NCBI GenBank assembly: GCA_002480735.1
Contig: DLCS01000038.1
Span: 970 to 8,151, forward strand
From: Bacillaceae bacterium UBA7792
GTDB lineage: Bacteria; Bacillota; Bacilli; Bacillales; Cytobacillaceae
Length of the DNA: 7,182 nt
Direction of reading: 5' to 3'
In this document: piece after piece, positions 5,657-7,182 of the stretch
How the letters are laid out: each line of letters starts with the position of its first letter
Numbering within the stretch: the stretch's first letter is position 1
Notes under the pieces: model-generated
Seen by the model: only the letters and a program-made list of their open reading frames with translations
Databases searched by the model: none
What the model was told of the DNA's origin: nothing
Translations under genes and position numbers: made by a program

Positions 5657-5902
5657 ATGAATAAAAGAACCAGCATCCTATCAATCACACAGTATATTGG
5701 CCTTACCCTGCTATCCATTGGTCTTATTATTTTTTCCATCGGTTTCTTTGGAAGCGATTACAGTATTTTAACACCCATTGGAATTGGAACGATTGTCGCG
5801 TCGGTATTTATCTTTCTCATCGGTGCCTTTTTTGTGGCAACAGAGGAAATGCTATTCAAGACCCAGAGAGGGATAAGAAGCCTTCCCGAACAAAACAAAT
5901 AA
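5657..5902 (+). CDS. Hypothetical two-helix membrane protein, 81 aa
   Basis: I do not recognise the family. The start at ATG 5657 is supported by AAGGAGG 11 bases upstream, slightly far but the only site present. Two membrane helices are clear: about residues 12-32 (QYIGLTLLSIGLIIFSIGFF) and about 40-61 (PIGIGTIVASVFIFLIGAFFVA). A short GSDYSILT loop joins them. The C-terminal tail (TEEMLFKTQRGIRSLPEQNK) is polar and probably cytoplasmic. The gene has its own near-consensus sigma-A promoter with a palindrome in the spacer. It ends directly at a hairpin shared with the convergent qox operon, so it is a stand-alone, possibly repressor-controlled unit. It lies downstream of qoxD but on the opposite strand, so nothing ties it to the oxidase beyond position. 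No catalytic residues are apparent. Confidence 0.8.
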   Translation: MNKRTSILSITQYIGLTLLSIGLIIFSIGFFGSDYSILTPIGIGTIVASVFIFLIGAFFVATEEMLFKTQRGIRSLPEQNK

Positions 5903-5924
5903 GGAGCATCCTTGTGGATGCTCC
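5903..5924. terminator. Hairpin between convergent genes, likely bidirectional terminator
   Basis: The arms ggagcatcc (5903-5911) and ggatgctcc (5916-5924) form a perfect nine-pair stem with a four-base loop, directly after the TAA of the 81-residue gene. In the plus direction the T run is weak (cctttc). In the minus direction it is followed by TTATTTGTTTTG, so it probably ends the qox transcript 17 bases after the qoxD stop and may also stop plus-strand transcription. Confidence 0.75.
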
Positions 5925-5940
5925 CCTTTCAGTACGCTTA

Positions 5941-6222
5941 TTACATATCCCAAAGGAACAGAAATAAAGTTCCGAAGATCGTGACTAAAGCGATAAAAAC
6001 CATGAAATAAACATTTCCATAAATCGACCATTTATCCTTCGTTTCACCAGCATGCATAAACACAATAAGCTGCAGAAGCGCCTGGACAAAAGCTGTTACG
6101 ATCAGGATTGTCAGCCCTGCTGAAAAGGACAGGTCGAGGAAATATACCGCAAGCGCAACAGCCGTTAGAATCAGTGAAAAAACAAAGCCCATGATTTGTT
6201 TAGCTGGGAATAGTTCCTTCAT
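5941..6222 (-). CDS. qoxD: Cytochrome aa3 menaquinol oxidase subunit IV (93 aa)
   Basis: This small membrane subunit belongs to the prokaryotic COX IV family and helps assembly or stability of the quinol oxidase; it binds no cofactor. Three membrane helices are visible: about 8-28 (KQIMGFVFSLILTAVALAVY), 35-57 (AGLTILIVTAFVQALLQLIV) and 68-90. The VQALLQLIVFMHAGET stretch matches the conserved second-helix end of QoxD (as I recall, IQAALQLLMFMHMTE in B. subtilis). The protein stops at LFLWDM without the long His-rich C-terminal tail that I recall in B. subtilis QoxD (about 124 residues). It starts ten bases after the qoxC stop and lacks a good Shine-Dalgarno sequence, so translation is probably coupled to qoxC. 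Two TAA stops occur in a row. It is the last gene of the operon, and the hairpin at 5903-5924 follows. The assignment rests on sequence resemblance plus operon order. Confidence 0.9.
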   Translation of the reverse strand: MKELFPAKQIMGFVFSLILTAVALAVYFLDLSFSAGLTILIVTAFVQALLQLIVFMHAGETKDKWSIYGNVYFMVFIALVTIFGTLFLFLWDM

Positions 6223-6232
6223 CTTACATCAT

Positions 6233-6820
6233 TCATTTCAAATAGATGAAGCTGAAAATAAAGATCCAGACGACATCTAAGAAGTGCCAATACAAGGAGA
6301 AAATGAATGATTTATTGGCCGTTTCAGGTGTTAATCCACGTTTCTTCACCTGCAGGATGATTGCTAAGCCCCAGAATAAGCCGAAGGTAACGTGGGCTCC
6401 GTGGGTACCTAAGGTTGTTAATAGACTCGCCGTAAACGCACTGGTCTGTATTCCTGCTCCGATATGAACATAATGAACAAACTCATCAATTTCAAAGCCT
6501 AGGAAACCTAATCCTAATAGCAAGGTGATGGCAAAAAAGGTCAGCATCGCCTTTTTATTGCCGAGTCTCATCGCATGGATTGCAAGACCAATGACAAAGC
6601 TACTTGTTAACAGTAAAATCGTTTCAATTAAGACAGGAGTTATTTCAAAAATATCCGTCCCAGTAGGTCCATGACCTGTTCGATTGCTTAACGTAAAGTA
6701 TACGGTAAACAAGGTAGCAAACAGCATGATCTCGGCTCCAAGGAAAATCCAAAAGCCAAAGATATTCACACTATTTTGATTCGTACTATATTCAAGAGGC
6801 TGCGAATGATCTAGTTTCAT
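6233..6820 (-). CDS. qoxC: Cytochrome aa3 menaquinol oxidase subunit III (195 aa)
   Basis: Subunit III of the aa3-type menaquinol oxidase in the cytoplasmic membrane, a heme-copper oxidase that reduces O2 with menaquinol and pumps protons. It supports the complex and has no metal centre. Five membrane helices are visible: about 19-42 (NIFGFWIFLGAEIMLFATLF), 62-84, 90-109, 127-158 (with LLTTLGTHGAHVTFGLFWGL) and 172-194 (WHFLDVVWIFIF). Motifs FGFWIFLGAE, FEIDEFVHYVH, LGTHGAHVT and YWHFLDVVWIF match QoxC-type COX III. Length is close to B. subtilis QoxC (about 204 residues). ATG 6820 overlaps the qoxB stop by four bases (ATGA), with AGGGGG nine bases upstream, so the start is secure. The five-helix length and the companion subunits fit the quinol oxidase rather than the caa3 cytochrome c oxidase (CtaE). 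Confidence 0.96.
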   Translation of the reverse strand: MKLDHSQPLEYSTNQNSVNIFGFWIFLGAEIMLFATLFTVYFTLSNRTGHGPTGTDIFEITPVLIETILLLTSSFVIGLAIHAMRLGNKKAMLTFFAITLLLGLGFLGFEIDEFVHYVHIGAGIQTSAFTASLLTTLGTHGAHVTFGLFWGLAIILQVKKRGLTPETANKSFIFSLYWHFLDVVWIFIFSFIYLK

Positions 6821-7182
6821 AGGTTTGCACCCCCTATTTTTCCTTCAGTTTCTTTAATTTCTTCCACTGAAACATAATGTCCATGATCCTTTTCAAATGA
6901 GCGATATGCCATGCAAGCGAAGATACCAATCGTTGCAATAATCAACAGTGGCCAGATCGCAAAGACAAAGGAGAAGCCCCAAACAAAAAAGATCGAGCAC
7001 ATGATAAATGGAAGACCACTATTATTAGGCATGTGAATTTTTTTAACCTTATCAGGAAATAGCACATGGCCCTTTTTCTTCGCATCCCAGAATGGTTCAA
7101 TGGACTCAACCTGTGGTGTCACAGCAAAGTTGTATTCTGGAACCGGTGTATTTGTAGCCCATTCTAATGTACGTGCATCCCA
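6817..7182 (-). CDS. qoxB: Cytochrome aa3 menaquinol oxidase subunit I, C-terminal 121 residues (5' end outside window)
   Basis: The frame enters from the right edge with WDARTLEWATNTPVPEYNFA, the conserved stretch after the last core helix of subunit I, and continues without interruption to the TGA at 6817. The catalytic core with the heme-copper ligands lies outside the window. After a soluble segment (TPQVESIEPFWDAKKKG, then KKIHMPNNSG) come two membrane helices (LPFIMCSIFFVWGFSFVFAI and PLLIIATIGIFACMAY). Then there is a polar tail (SFEKDHGHYVSVEEIKETEGK). The FWD-KKKG, IHMPNNSG and YVSVEEIKETE motifs fit QoxB rather than CtaD. An internal GTG at 7122 is only a valine codon, not a start. 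The stop overlaps the qoxC start by four bases, so the two are translationally coupled. qoxA would be expected beyond the right edge. Confidence 0.95.
   Translation of the reverse strand, partial: WDARTLEWATNTPVPEYNFAVTPQVESIEPFWDAKKKGHVLFPDKVKKIHMPNNSGLPFIMCSIFFVWGFSFVFAIWPLLIIATIGIFACMAYRSFEKDHGHYVSVEEIKETEGKIGGANL

Noticed and set aside
6246..6467. Plus-strand frame opposite qoxC
   Set aside because: Antisense to a clear oxidase subunit, with no ribosome binding site or recognisable product.
6233..7182. caa3 cytochrome c oxidase (ctaD/ctaE/ctaF) as the identity of the oxidase genes
   Set aside because: Subunit I tail motifs (IHMPNNSG, YVSVEEIKETE) and the subunit III and IV sequences fit the QoxB/C/D quinol oxidase better.

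Overview
The window is AT-rich DNA from a member of the Bacillaceae or a close relative (low-GC, Gram-positive, probably spore-forming). Four things point there. There is an aa3-type menaquinol oxidase operon in the B. subtilis qoxB-C-D order. There is a LysM plus SleB/CwlJ-type cell-wall hydrolase. Most genes have strong AAGGAGG-like ribosome binding sites, and the intrinsic terminators are of typical Bacillus form. I cannot name the species.

Layout, left to right. Positions 1-2496 (minus) hold the first 832 residues of a large membrane hybrid sensor kinase. It has an extracytoplasmic helical sensor between two membrane helices, then HAMP, GAF, a long coiled coil, HisKA, HATPase_c and the start of a receiver domain. 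The gene leaves the window right after the receiver phospho-acceptor motif. Upstream of it, on the same strand, are a very small acidic ORF (2632-2781) with its own terminator, a gene-free stretch holding a striking nested inverted repeat (2882-2949), and a winged-helix (HARE-HTH-like) protein of unknown role (3030-3605) with its own promoter candidate and terminator.

Positions 3732-4675 (minus) form a compact three-gene operon: a divergent Pth2-fold (peptidyl-tRNA hydrolase 2-like) protein followed by two small integral membrane proteins of unknown function, closed by a good terminator. Two plus-strand single-gene units follow: a secreted LysM/SleB-type hydrolase (4918-5487) with a long terminator hairpin, and an 81-residue two-helix membrane protein (5657-5902) behind a near-consensus sigma-A promoter with a palindrome in its spacer.

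The right end (5941-7182, minus) is the 3' part of the qox operon: the C-terminus of subunit I (qoxB, partial), then qoxC and qoxD. Together these form part of the proton-pumping quinol oxidase that reduces oxygen in the cytoplasmic membrane. A hairpin at 5903-5924 lies between the convergent 81-residue gene and qoxD and can serve both.

I see no mobile element, CRISPR array, tRNA or rRNA. Most of the window is ordinary chromosomal content. The items most worth a second look are the nested inverted repeat, the Pth2-like protein with a changed active-site position and its membrane-protein partners, and the unknown winged-helix protein. I found no convincing evidence of a complete new system.
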